Virus record (IMG/VR): IMGVR_UViG_3300031652_000010
Span: 1-38,266 of that record
Reading direction: 5' to 3' (one strand)
Length of the DNA stretch: 38,266 bases
Source of the DNA: a virus
A program made the position numbers and the translations under genes. Shown here one piece after another: positions 12,901-20,097 of this stretch; the stretch's first letter is position 1; every line of letters starts with the position of its first letter. A model generated the notes under the pieces. It was given only the letters and a program-made list of their open reading frames with translations. It did not search any database and was not told the origin of the DNA.

Positions 12901-13537
12901 CGCGTGTGCTCGGGGTGATTACCTCATAGTCGAGTTCCGTGTAGTTCTTGGTCAGGTAGCCGTTCTGATACCATGGCTGTGCAGAATTGCCCCAGTATAT
13001 CTCGTAGATGCCAGAGCCGTCACAGCCGCAACCTATGCCAGAGTACCACTGGCCAGCGCTCAGGCTGCGGTGAATCTCTGCCTGCCCATTCTGACGTAGG
13101 CCGGAATAGTAGGAGACGCCGAATGGCATCATATTCGCAAATGCGAATGTTGCCGATGCATCAGCTGTGTAATCATGCCAGCCGGTCGCTACATAACTGA
13201 GTGTTGTGGGTGTGGCCGTGAACACGCCCTCATCATCCGTCACATAGCCGAGCAGGTACACCGTGATATTTGCGTCTTCTACGTATAACTCAATGATATC
13301 ATTGTTATCCATGGCGCAGGAAAAGTGCTCAATATTCCCCGCTGCCATGTCACCCTTCATCGTGTGTGTCTGATCGCCCGATCGGCAGCCAAACTCGCGG
13401 GTGCTCACTGACTTAACGGCAAGCATAACACCCGCCACACTGCCCGCATCATTGCCCAGATAGCCAGTCAGATCAACAGGCTCCCATGCCAGCGTATTGC
13501 TGGGTGTGATGTCCATGGGTGTGATGAGGGTCGGCAT
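9941..13537 (-). CDS. Giant tail-tip hub/fibre protein (1198 aa)
   Basis: Probable host-recognition protein at the tail tip. Residues 1-300 contain about three related 100-residue beta domains, each with a W-x-x-V-D-[LV] start and a Y-L-L-G-Y end (WEPVDLTGYL to YLLGYVT; WTEVDVSSYV to YLLGYFT). Residues about 303-380 are four copies of the 20-residue repeat found in the two large proteins upstream. About 390-640 is a concanavalin/LamG-like domain ending in the FTAQAEGTTSFTEN region. About 655-970 is the hub core. About 975-1198 is fibre-like sequence with I-A-D-G-A-I-D and I-T-T-A-K-I motifs. It overlaps both neighbours by one base (TAATG). Confidence 0.7.
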   Translation of the reverse strand: MPTLITPMDITPSNTLAWEPVDLTGYLGNDAGSVAGVMLAVKSVSTREFGCRSGDQTHTMKGDMAAGNIEHFSCAMDNNDIIELYVEDANITVYLLGYVTDDEGVFTATPTTLSYVATGWHDYTADASATFAFANMMPFGVSYYSGLRQNGQAEIHRSLSAGQWYSGIGCGCDGSGIYEIYWGNSAQPWYQNGYLTKNYTELDYEVITPSTRDAWTEVDVSSYVPAGAVGALVEFSGGAAVINDGGTRPTGSSLDGPFRGDIDTDRIQVVKLDGDRKFEAFLDTGSFGMYLLGYFTGPLLGSTEAAGTSTTTANLEVWQFSVATSGTGAATASISSFVALDAAPTGTGTTTASIEAYRAPTVAAGTSTAMVSVQAYRSRRLGHAIYTAEITVWDPGTGGYLTIPVTAGNYASALDIAAYAITDVDARIALSYDWDDADYDYFLSNHDGAGDGAGFAVGIESDEQLRFYWAETGVTPGEYVSANANIKVVASSGDIIALRYVVDADNGASDADVIFYWKATTPETAYADCLASTGWTQLGDTRNAGYALTINDSTATLKVGALNASSGNAAGNYYAAVLMDSIDGTPVFAADFTAQAEGTTSFTENSANGATVTINQTGDPQAEITSDAAETVLYYASGLGFSSAPGDIPANTHFDARIGQPLDVGRIVFAPGSTSGSSRVGYGDLVLINDDGALDALIDYGFDGRQIIIRRGLQNDLYPGNFTVVFTGTMEQPEINEQSVLIRVRERRYELDSPFQTTKYAGNNSLPDGLEGVEEDLKGKPKPILWGSVFNIAPPCVNSARLVYQVHDGSLEGGDVTAVYDNGLELSQGADYSSESDLLDDAQEPEPGYYRVYKMGGYFRLGSSPAGQITCDTHRGANTADRYPGRLFADVLKQAGFTAADYNQTDLGTLDTNAGYELGVWINSETTYRPILDDIAGSVGAWWAPDRDGVLRIKQLVAPSGTSVISFVADDLLAPIARIPTRDAGRGVPTYKTIVQYGKNYTVQHLQLLGEGSVLGENIADGAIDNAKLSSGCVSTSKVQNGAITTAKIGDLQVLGSKIGLNTLTADNMDELSGGGLVIDFAAEDGDPVLSHPSFHLNADGSADFDGEVQASQFTAAAAEFSGYLKIWGGSGIGWATFTENHWTSSNGLIIGNSGSSGPITFSGFDVPEVTGDTGGNAALQSLLSALDTLGLITDSTT
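12398..12631 (-). repeat. 20-residue repeats inside the hub protein
   Basis: About four copies of the AAGT-type unit (AAGTSTTTANLEVW; SGTGAATASISSFVAL; GTGTTTASIEAYRAP; AAGTSTAMVSVQAYRS). They are the same family as 20235-22916 and 23830-24429. Confidence 0.7.
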
Positions 13538-16500
13538 TAAAGTGGCGCCTCCTCCAGCCTGCGTACCGAATGGTTCACGGCATTGATTGCGCTTCTTACG
13601 GCTGCCAGTTCCCTGACCACACTGGTAAAGCCGTGCCTCTGGATGGTGGTTCCATACTGCATTTCATCCACTACACTGCCCAGCCCATCCGCAATATCAT
13701 CGAAGTGCGGTTCGAGTACCGCAGCAAAGTCCTGAGCATCAAACGGGTGCGCATCCAGCCACGCGGCCGTAGTACCAGTATTATCGGCAATCCGGATCTG
13801 TTGTAGTAGTTGTTCCAGTGCAATCGCATCTGCTTCCTCGAATGCGGCATTCAGGGCGTCAATCTGGTTTTGCGCATTCCGCCGCGCGTCGTCCTGAGCA
13901 TCGCGGATCGCGTCCAGGTTGGCTTCTGCCGCATCCAGCCACTCCTCAGTATCCCGCATCTGGGCACGAAGTATCTCGGTCTGCTTTTCGAGTTCTGCGA
14001 GCTCACGCTCCTGCACACTGAGCAGTCCGCCGAATTGCGTTTCTATCGCGCCAACCGTCTGCTGGACATAGGCATAATCGGCCGCGTAGCGGGTAGTGCT
14101 CGCATTGACTGCGCGTGATGCTTCCAGGTATGACGTTGCGGCGCCGGGCAATCTGCCAGCCGCCTCAATATCACCACCACGTGCCGCCTGGAGTGTGGCC
14201 TCATACTGGCGCCTGGCTTCGGCGTACCGATCCATGGGCGACAGCGGGCTCTGGCCGGAGATCGCCAGCCGCTCGGAGAAATCATGCAGCGCCTCAACAA
14301 CCCGCTTGGTTTCCTCGACACTCCGCTCCTGTTCACGTAGGCTTTCCTCAGCTGTCCGAAGTTGGTCCCTCATCAGATCAAGCTGTGCCCGAAGCCAGTT
14401 CACTGTGCCACGCGCCCAATGTTCTTGGATGTTGAGCACACCAAGCTGATTATCCAGGTTCGCATTTACCTCATCAATATCCCTTTCCAGCTGATCCTGC
14501 CGCTTCCAGCGCTCGCGTTCCGCCTCCCTCATGTATTCCAGTGTCTGGCGTTCACCCTCGGTCAGGCCCTCACGGCCGAGCATCTGCTCATACTGTGATT
14601 CCCGCCGAATGCGGCCTGCCTCGGTTGAGCGGCCAAATATGCCGAAAGCCTGAGCCAGCAGGTCCCGCATCCTAGAGGCCGCTTGTGCCGCATCATCCAT
14701 CGCATTCGCGGCGCCTTCCATGGAGTCCGTCAAACCATCTGCGGCAAGCCGCGCCGTTTCGAGAAGTTCGTTCATGGCCCGCCACGCAGCGGACCCCTCT
14801 GGCAGGAGGGCCAAGACCTTCTCCATCCACGCTATCCACTCCTCAGCACTCGCATCAAGGCCGGGAAGTGGGGTAATCGCCCGACGCTGCGCATTGGTGA
14901 ATTCCCTCCAGAACGCATTTGTCCATTCAATCGCGAACCCACGCATCCGATCCGACAATTCCCGTGCTGCCCGCTCTTCTGCGGACAGGAGGGAGGTTTC
15001 TATTGCACGTTGCCACTCACGTAGCGACAGAATGAATTCGGTCTTGGCACGGGCGAATGCCGCAGCAGCCGCTTCAGCCTCGCTCGCCATACCAAGGATT
15101 CCCTGGACGACACTACCAAATGCTCCTGCAATGCTTAGTGCACCACCAACCTTCCCGAGTGTGTCATCGCCCTTGAGATCCTTGAGCCCGCTCACAATGT
15201 CCGAAACCGCGCGAATAGCTACCCGCGTCTGGCGCTCGAACAATCCCAGCCCATCACTCAGCGAGGCCACCCCCCGTAGTGCGGCATCCCAGGCCGGGCC
15301 AGATTCGTCCAGTGCGGCCCTGAGCCCATCGACATAGGCGACATATGCATCATAGGCTGCCTTGCCCTCGGCTATCGAGAGTTGGGCGGATACGGGACCG
15401 CCACCAAGAGTGGGGGCGCGGGGTGCGATACCCTGAAATCCGCCAACGCCCCCGGCACCCAGTGTCATCAGATCCTTCAGCCCCGATCTCTCAAGGGCTT
15501 TCGCTTCTTCGTGAATCTCCTTCAGGATCTCCAGAAACTCCTGCCATGGTGTTAATTCCTCATCGCCAAGTCCGCCCATCTGTTCGAGCAAGTCTGTTAG
15601 AACTCTATTGAAATCCTCACCAGCGGCACCCCCCAAAACAATACTTTTCCGCACCTCTTCGGCAGCATCCTCTAACCGCTTCAAATGTGCTTCAGCCTCA
15701 TCAACACTCTTCCCGAGATCGGCACCAACAGCCCTTGAAAACAGATCCAAACCGAGCGGATCGAATAAACCCCTACCCTTACCAAGACCGGACATTCTGG
15801 TGACACGGCCGAATCCTTCGCTCTCTCCCAGTTTCGCAAAGGCCAATTCCAATTTTCCTACCCCTACTGCGGCATCAACAGCAAGAAGCTGGATTCCCCC
15901 AAAGAATGCGCCAATCGTGGAGCCGATTTTAGGGATCGTGTCACCGATGGAATTCAGTGCCGAAACAATGCCAGCGGATGCGGCTGTAGATACCTCGAAT
16001 AGGTCGTTCCATTGGTTGGATACATAGGCCAGCGCACCACCCAAGGTGTTCCGTGCCGCTTCTGCCGAGCCGCCGAACTGTGTGTTAAGTTCCTTGAGTA
16101 CAATAGCCTGAGCACCAGCCAAATCGCCCACCCGCTGCAATTGCTTGGCAAGTTCGATCTGCTCCTGTGTGAATGACACACCAGAACGCCGCAGATAGCT
16201 CATCTGCGTGGCCGGGTCCTCTAGTGCCTTGCCTACCTGAAGGGCGGCACTGCGAAGATCCGTGCCCATGGCCGTGGCCAAGTCAAGCGTTGCCCGCACA
16301 GCCTCATCAAATGTCTGTCCGCGAATCGCCTTGAATGTTAGGAGCAAGGCTTCTGCGCCCTTTGTCGCCTCGTCACTATATGTGGTCGTGTTTTGAAGGG
16401 ATTTCGCCAGTGCATCCAATTCCTGAATAGTCTTTCCGGCAGCACCTCCAGTAGATATGAGCCTGGCCTCCAATTGGGCCATCGCATTTTGGGCTTCAAT

Positions 16501-16683
16501 CGTATTCTGGACAATCTTCCGAAAAATGAGTCCGGCACTTAATGAAATGCCGAGTTGGATCATGGCACTCCGCAGCGATACGCCGGCCTTGCCCATACGG
16601 TTAAGGCTTTGTGTTGAGCGATCCGCATCTGAGCGGAGCCTGCGGCCATCCAGTTCCAGGCCAAGCGTTGCGATATCAGCCAT
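13537..16683 (-). CDS. Tail tape measure protein
   Basis: 1048 residues from the ATG at 16683 (MADIATLGLELDGRRL), which has GGAGAAG upstream. The N-terminal region has the tape-measure pattern of a helical start, a hydrophobic segment (LRSAMIQLGISLSAGLIFRK) and an ADATKGAE/FGG-type conserved stretch. Hydrophobic segments occur at about 250-280, and long coiled coils (LREQERSVEETKRVVEALHD) fill the C-terminal half. It sets tail length and is ejected with DNA. By the usual 1.5 Angstrom per residue the tail would be about 150 nm. It follows the frameshifted chaperones as in most siphophages. Confidence 0.88.
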   Translation of the reverse strand: MADIATLGLELDGRRLRSDADRSTQSLNRMGKAGVSLRSAMIQLGISLSAGLIFRKIVQNTIEAQNAMAQLEARLISTGGAAGKTIQELDALAKSLQNTTTYSDEATKGAEALLLTFKAIRGQTFDEAVRATLDLATAMGTDLRSAALQVGKALEDPATQMSYLRRSGVSFTQEQIELAKQLQRVGDLAGAQAIVLKELNTQFGGSAEAARNTLGGALAYVSNQWNDLFEVSTAASAGIVSALNSIGDTIPKIGSTIGAFFGGIQLLAVDAAVGVGKLELAFAKLGESEGFGRVTRMSGLGKGRGLFDPLGLDLFSRAVGADLGKSVDEAEAHLKRLEDAAEEVRKSIVLGGAAGEDFNRVLTDLLEQMGGLGDEELTPWQEFLEILKEIHEEAKALERSGLKDLMTLGAGGVGGFQGIAPRAPTLGGGPVSAQLSIAEGKAAYDAYVAYVDGLRAALDESGPAWDAALRGVASLSDGLGLFERQTRVAIRAVSDIVSGLKDLKGDDTLGKVGGALSIAGAFGSVVQGILGMASEAEAAAAAFARAKTEFILSLREWQRAIETSLLSAEERAARELSDRMRGFAIEWTNAFWREFTNAQRRAITPLPGLDASAEEWIAWMEKVLALLPEGSAAWRAMNELLETARLAADGLTDSMEGAANAMDDAAQAASRMRDLLAQAFGIFGRSTEAGRIRRESQYEQMLGREGLTEGERQTLEYMREAERERWKRQDQLERDIDEVNANLDNQLGVLNIQEHWARGTVNWLRAQLDLMRDQLRTAEESLREQERSVEETKRVVEALHDFSERLAISGQSPLSPMDRYAEARRQYEATLQAARGGDIEAAGRLPGAATSYLEASRAVNASTTRYAADYAYVQQTVGAIETQFGGLLSVQERELAELEKQTEILRAQMRDTEEWLDAAEANLDAIRDAQDDARRNAQNQIDALNAAFEEADAIALEQLLQQIRIADNTGTTAAWLDAHPFDAQDFAAVLEPHFDDIADGLGSVVDEMQYGTTIQRHGFTSVVRELAAVRSAINAVNHSVRRLEEAPL

Positions 16684-17068
16684 GCTTCTTCTCCGGCCAG
16701 GCGTCTTGTGCCGGGGCGCGTTCTTCCGGCTCGGGTTCAACAGGCTCGGGATTCCGCATCACGGCATCAAGCCAGACGAGTGCCTGCACTTCCAGTGGCA
16801 TCACGTCTATCTCCATGAGTGTGGCCCAATCTCGGATGGTCCCGTAGGATAGCGGAGCCAGCCCGCCCATGGTCGCACCGCTTCGCCCATATAGCGCCTG
16901 GGCCCAGTCCAGGAGATACATGATTTCCATGGGAGGGTCCGGCCCCTCAAGCCGCTCCAAAGCTTTGGTATGCCCACGTCTGGCTTTCTCTTCCAAATGG
17001 GCCCTGAGTGTTGATCCATCTTCCGCCCTCTGATCTAGTAATGCATGATGTCGGGCATACTCAATCAA
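16676..17068 (-). CDS. Tail assembly chaperone, frameshift extension (gpT-like)
   Basis: The 130-residue frame opens with TTG (LIEYARHHALLDQRAE), has no good ribosome binding site and overlaps the end of the upstream chaperone. It lies in the -1 frame relative to that gene, downstream of T_TTT_TTC, so it is most likely translated only as a C-terminal extension giving a fusion of about 265 residues. This is the lambda G/GT arrangement, where the fusion recruits tail tube subunits to the tape measure. Its position immediately before the tape measure gene supports the call. Confidence 0.65.
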   Translation of the reverse strand: MIEYARHHALLDQRAEDGSTLRAHLEEKARRGHTKALERLEGPDPPMEIMYLLDWAQALYGRSGATMGGLAPLSYGTIRDWATLMEIDVMPLEVQALVWLDAVMRNPEPVEPEPEERAPAQDAWPEKKHG

Positions 17069-17472
17069 TTCTCCGACAAGGCCGAGAAAAAATCCGAGTG
17101 CCCACGGATCGCCTCCTCTACCTGCTCACGGATATGGACGACACGGAGTAGCATCTGCACGTTTTCCGGCGTGCATGGCAGTGTCTTTGCGCCGCTTTCC
17201 CAGCCATGCCAATCAATCACGGCCGAAGCGGCCAGAAACACAGCATTCCGCTCAAGGTCATCCACATTCACGGTGGCCCGCCGCCGTTTCACGATCCTGT
17301 CGGTTACCTGGCGCTGGGCCGCCTTGTACTTCTTCGATTCCGAGCCGAGAACGGTCATTGTCGATTCGGTGCCATCAGCCGCCAGATATGGCGCTCCCGT
17401 CTTCTGGTAAATCGTGATAGTCACGCCCTCTTCATCCGCCGCCACCAGCTTGTCCAGATCCTTCACGTCCAT
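17065..17472 (-). CDS. Tail assembly chaperone (gpG-like)
   Basis: 135 residues from ATG 17472 (MDVKDLDKLVAADEEG), preceded by AGGAGGCAACA. The N-terminal beta part (VTITIYQKTGAPYL; STMTVLGSESKKYKAAQR) and helical C-terminus (ENVQMLLRVVHIREQVEEAI) fit the chaperone family found between tube and tape measure genes. The slippery heptamer lies eight codons before the stop. The slip sequence and placement are the best support for identity, as the family diverges fast. Confidence 0.65.
   Translation of the reverse strand: MDVKDLDKLVAADEEGVTITIYQKTGAPYLAADGTESTMTVLGSESKKYKAAQRQVTDRIVKRRRATVNVDDLERNAVFLAASAVIDWHGWESGAKTLPCTPENVQMLLRVVHIREQVEEAIRGHSDFFSALSEN
17086..17092 (-). promoter_or_regulatory. 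-1 ribosomal frameshift site T_TTT_TTC
   Basis: The zero frame reads GAT TTT TTC, so the heptamer is X_XXY_YYZ in register. After slipping back one base the ribosome reads CTC GGC CTT GTC GGA GAA and continues into the frame ending at 16676. The zero-frame stop lies 8 codons downstream. Confidence 0.7.
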
Positions 17473-17486
17473 TGTTGCCTCCTGTC

Positions 17487-17518
17487 GGGCCCGCATCCCA
17501 ATCGCGGGACACGGGCCC
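17487..17518. terminator. Strong hairpin after the tail tube gene
   Basis: GGGCCCG (17487-17493) pairs with CGGGCCC (17512-17518) and inner TCCC/GGGA can extend the stem. It lies between the tube stop (17527) and the chaperone ribosome binding site. There is no T tract, so it is more likely an RNA processing/stability hairpin or attenuator that lets the tube be made in excess. Confidence 0.5.
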
Positions 17519-17526
17519 TGTCCTTG

Positions 17527-18744
17527 TTATGAAGCCAGCTCAGAAGTATGGAATGCGGCAATCGTCGCATCATGTCCGGTCGCTGCCACTGCGGGCTGGG
17601 GCCCAATCATGAGTTCGCGAGTTTCAACCTTGGCACCATCACCGCCGCCAAACGGCGCATCCAGTGCCTGAATCTTGACTCGTGGCAGATAGATGCCGAG
17701 ACACGCCTTGGGTGCCGTCTCCTCCTCTTCAAGCAGGATCGACAGCTCGAATTCCTGCTCAGCATCGTAGTAGCCGATGTAGGTGAAGTCCTCACGCAGT
17801 CCGGAAATCGTGCCACTCACCGTGAGGTCATTGTCAAAGATGTCTGGTGTAGTCAGTGAGCCAATCACCGGCTCACCAGCGGCCGCCAGGGTGAAGGTGA
17901 GATCAAAGCCATTGAAATCCGTGACAGCCACACCATCAACATAGATCGCGGAATCGTCGGCAATCATCCCCAGCCCAGTAGTCAGGCTGGGTGAGGTGAA
18001 ATAGGGTGAGGTGCCGGTGGCAAGTGCCGTGCGGTCCATGCCCAGGAGCGTATATTGCACCGTTGCCATCTGGCCGGGCTTGCACGACAGGTTGAAGCCC
18101 ACGACACGGCAGCCCAGGAAGAGCTCCGAAAGATCGGTGTCCTTGTCATACTGCTCGACATTGAAGCTCCGGCGCGTCGGTGTCGCGGCCGAAATGAGCT
18201 TGCGCAGGATGGTGAGTGTGCCCGTAGCAGCGGCCGCCAGTGTGGTGAGCGAGCCAGCGGGCACATTGATTGTTGCCGAAGAAACAGCGGTGACACGCAG
18301 GTTGATATCATTGTTGGTTACGACATCAGTGCCAGTTAGCCGGAAGACATCACCCACACGCACACCCTCAGTAGCAATCCAATCGCTTGCAGCAGCCACA
18401 ATCTCATTCGTGGCAACCGCCACCGTGGTCATAGATAGGAAGCTGATCGCCACATTCGTTGCCCATGTCGAGCGCATCAGTGCTTCGATCAGGATGTCCG
18501 TCGCGCCGCCCGCACTGAGTTCGGCGTTGTAGCTGCCATCTATCGTCTTGTAACCCAGGCGGCCCATGGTGCGGAGTCCATCAGCGCGATTCTCTTCGGA
18601 CTGAACGACAGCGCGGTTCAGCTTCAGTCCTGGTGAATCAGTGATTCGGAGCTGTGTCGCTCCGGTAACAGTGGTGCAAGCTACGCCCGTGGTCGTCTCC
18701 GCTCGAATTGCCACGAGGACGTTTCCAGCTGTCTGATACGACAT
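17527..18744 (-). CDS. Major tail tube protein
   Basis: 405 residues, long for a tube protein. Residues about 1-110 and 190-400 are beta-rich (RITDSPGLKLNRAVVQSEEN; GYKTIDGSYNAELSAGGATD) in the manner of tube proteins of the family that carries an R-x-x-G/GSY-x-x-E-L motif. Residues about 112-185 are an extra beta module (WIATEGVRVGDVFRLTGTD, then LRVTAVSSATINV) that would project from the tube. AGGAGAGGACACT precedes the ATG. It is placed between terminator/neck genes and chaperones, as expected. Confidence 0.8.
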   Translation of the reverse strand: MSYQTAGNVLVAIRAETTTGVACTTVTGATQLRITDSPGLKLNRAVVQSEENRADGLRTMGRLGYKTIDGSYNAELSAGGATDILIEALMRSTWATNVAISFLSMTTVAVATNEIVAAASDWIATEGVRVGDVFRLTGTDVVTNNDINLRVTAVSSATINVPAGSLTTLAAAATGTLTILRKLISAATPTRRSFNVEQYDKDTDLSELFLGCRVVGFNLSCKPGQMATVQYTLLGMDRTALATGTSPYFTSPSLTTGLGMIADDSAIYVDGVAVTDFNGFDLTFTLAAAGEPVIGSLTTPDIFDNDLTVSGTISGLREDFTYIGYYDAEQEFELSILLEEEETAPKACLGIYLPRVKIQALDAPFGGGDGAKVETRELMIGPQPAVAATGHDATIAAFHTSELAS

Positions 18745-18756
18745 AGTGTCCTCTCC

Positions 18757-19413
18757 TTAGATAGAGTTGGCCGTCCTCACGCGGAGCGGCACGGTGATAG
18801 GCACCACCACGAAACCCGTTTCGGTTCGCAGCAATTGCCCGGAAAATGGGCCGGGCCTGGTCCTGACTACGCAGGTATGGCCAGCCACAGTGATTGCGGT
18901 TCGTGGCGCAAAGAGTGTGAGCAGTGCATCGGCATACGCACGCGGTGCTCCGATCTTGACGCCAATTGGCACATATACCTTCACGACATAGATGGGATCG
19001 GCCTGGAGTTCGCCATATGGCCCCAACGTGATCTGTTCCATGGGGCCGGGCAGATAGTTCTCTTCGATCCATGGCGAGCCCGTGGTTGGCGTGAAATCCA
19101 TGTTCTCCCACGCCTGATCCGCCGGCAACCCAACAGTGAGTGTCGCCGTGGTTTCGCTTTCAGTGGTACAACCGGAACAGGTTAAAGTCGTAGCAGTGAC
19201 TGATGTAATGGTTTTAGCAGATTTGTTTGCACTCTCGCTGAAACCTGTTCCGGTGACCTCCATGCCGGCGCGGAAGCCGTCCGTCAGAAACGATCCGACC
19301 GCCCGGGTATAGCCCGTAGTAGTAGCTGCCAGATCCGTCGAGCCCGTAGTACAGACCTCAAGTGTCAGGAGTTGTGTCCGCAATGCTTGCTGGATGAGCA
19401 GATGATTAATCAC
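18757..19413 (-). CDS. Tail terminator protein (DUF4128-like)
   Basis: 218 residues from a GTG with GGAGG 6 nt upstream. The ends (MINHLLIQQALRTQLLTL; then WENMDFTPTTGSPWIEENYL and a GPYGE motif) match small tail-terminator proteins that cap the tube and bind the head. A beta module is inserted at about 25-95 (SFLTDGFRAGMEVTGTGF, TITSVTATTLTCSGC). It resembles the extra module in the tail tube. A gene order of neck, then terminator, then tube supports it. Confidence 0.7.
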   Translation of the reverse strand: MINHLLIQQALRTQLLTLEVCTTGSTDLAATTTGYTRAVGSFLTDGFRAGMEVTGTGFSESANKSAKTITSVTATTLTCSGCTTESETTATLTVGLPADQAWENMDFTPTTGSPWIEENYLPGPMEQITLGPYGELQADPIYVVKVYVPIGVKIGAPRAYADALLTLFAPRTAITVAGHTCVVRTRPGPFSGQLLRTETGFVVVPITVPLRVRTANSI

Positions 19414-19792
19414 GGACTTCCTCCCTCACGGCAGCATCGACCAGCTTCTGGAATCCGGCGCGTGTGAGTTTGACACTATGGAATCCGCCAACCTCCGACT
19501 GGAGCGTCATGGGTCCATAGGGTCCGACACCATCTTCGATTGCAGGCGCATATTCCACGTTTGTCGATAGCCTAGCGAGCAATGCGGCCGGATGGGTGAG
19601 TTGCCAGGAGTTCCGCAAATTGCCGGTATCTACTGGCTGGCCTGGAGAACCCGTAAGGCCGCCTGCTTCGGTTCTGTTCCCGAACACCACCGAGTCCCGC
19701 AGCTTCATTGCCGTATTCGCATGGATAGTCACGATCCGTTTCTGGATCTTGTCCTGGAACCGCTTGATCTGGCTCTCCCAGTTGTCTGTCAT
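19406..19792 (-). CDS. Neck/head-tail joining protein (HK97 gp10-like)
   Basis: 128 residues. A basic helical N-terminus is followed by P-V-D-T-G-N-L-R-N-S-W, the signature of the HK97 gp10-like family, and a beta segment with VEYAPAIEDG, also typical. The protein forms part of the connector between head and tail. It overlaps the genes on either side (ATGA and 8 bp). Confidence 0.8.
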   Translation of the reverse strand: MTDNWESQIKRFQDKIQKRIVTIHANTAMKLRDSVVFGNRTEAGGLTGSPGQPVDTGNLRNSWQLTHPAALLARLSTNVEYAPAIEDGVGPYGPMTLQSEVGGFHSVKLTRAGFQKLVDAAVREEVRD

Positions 19793-20097
19793 AGGCCAAT
19801 CACCACCCTAGCCAGAATCACGTAGCCATCGGGTGCGAGTGGCTGAACACTCTTCACCGTATAGGTTATGCTGGCCCAGTCCGTTGTATCGCCAACTTGT
19901 GGCACCTCACCATAGGTTTGGGCCACGAAAAGCAGGGTTGGCGCTTCATATTCCACGAGGCCAAGCGCCTTGTATGTCTCGGGATCGCCCCGTACCTGCA
20001 TTGCATTGCCCGTCACAGTAGTTGTGACTGGCGATGTCGTGGTGTCAGTCGTGGCATCATAAGTGCCTGGCGTTGTGTGGGTGAACGTGACGGCCAT
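19789..20097 (-). CDS. Head closure protein
   Basis: 102 residues, almost all beta (TTTSPVTTTVTGNAMQVRGD; PTLLFVAQTYGEVPQVGD; ASITYTVKSVQPLAPDGYVI). The GD-T-W-x-x-x-x-Y-T-V-K-x-V-x-P end is common to siphophage head-closure/stopper proteins encoded just before the gp10-like gene. It starts at a TAATG overlap with the giant repeat gene. Confidence 0.65.
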   Translation of the reverse strand: MAVTFTHTTPGTYDATTDTTTSPVTTTVTGNAMQVRGDPETYKALGLVEYEAPTLLFVAQTYGEVPQVGDTTDWASITYTVKSVQPLAPDGYVILARVVIGL

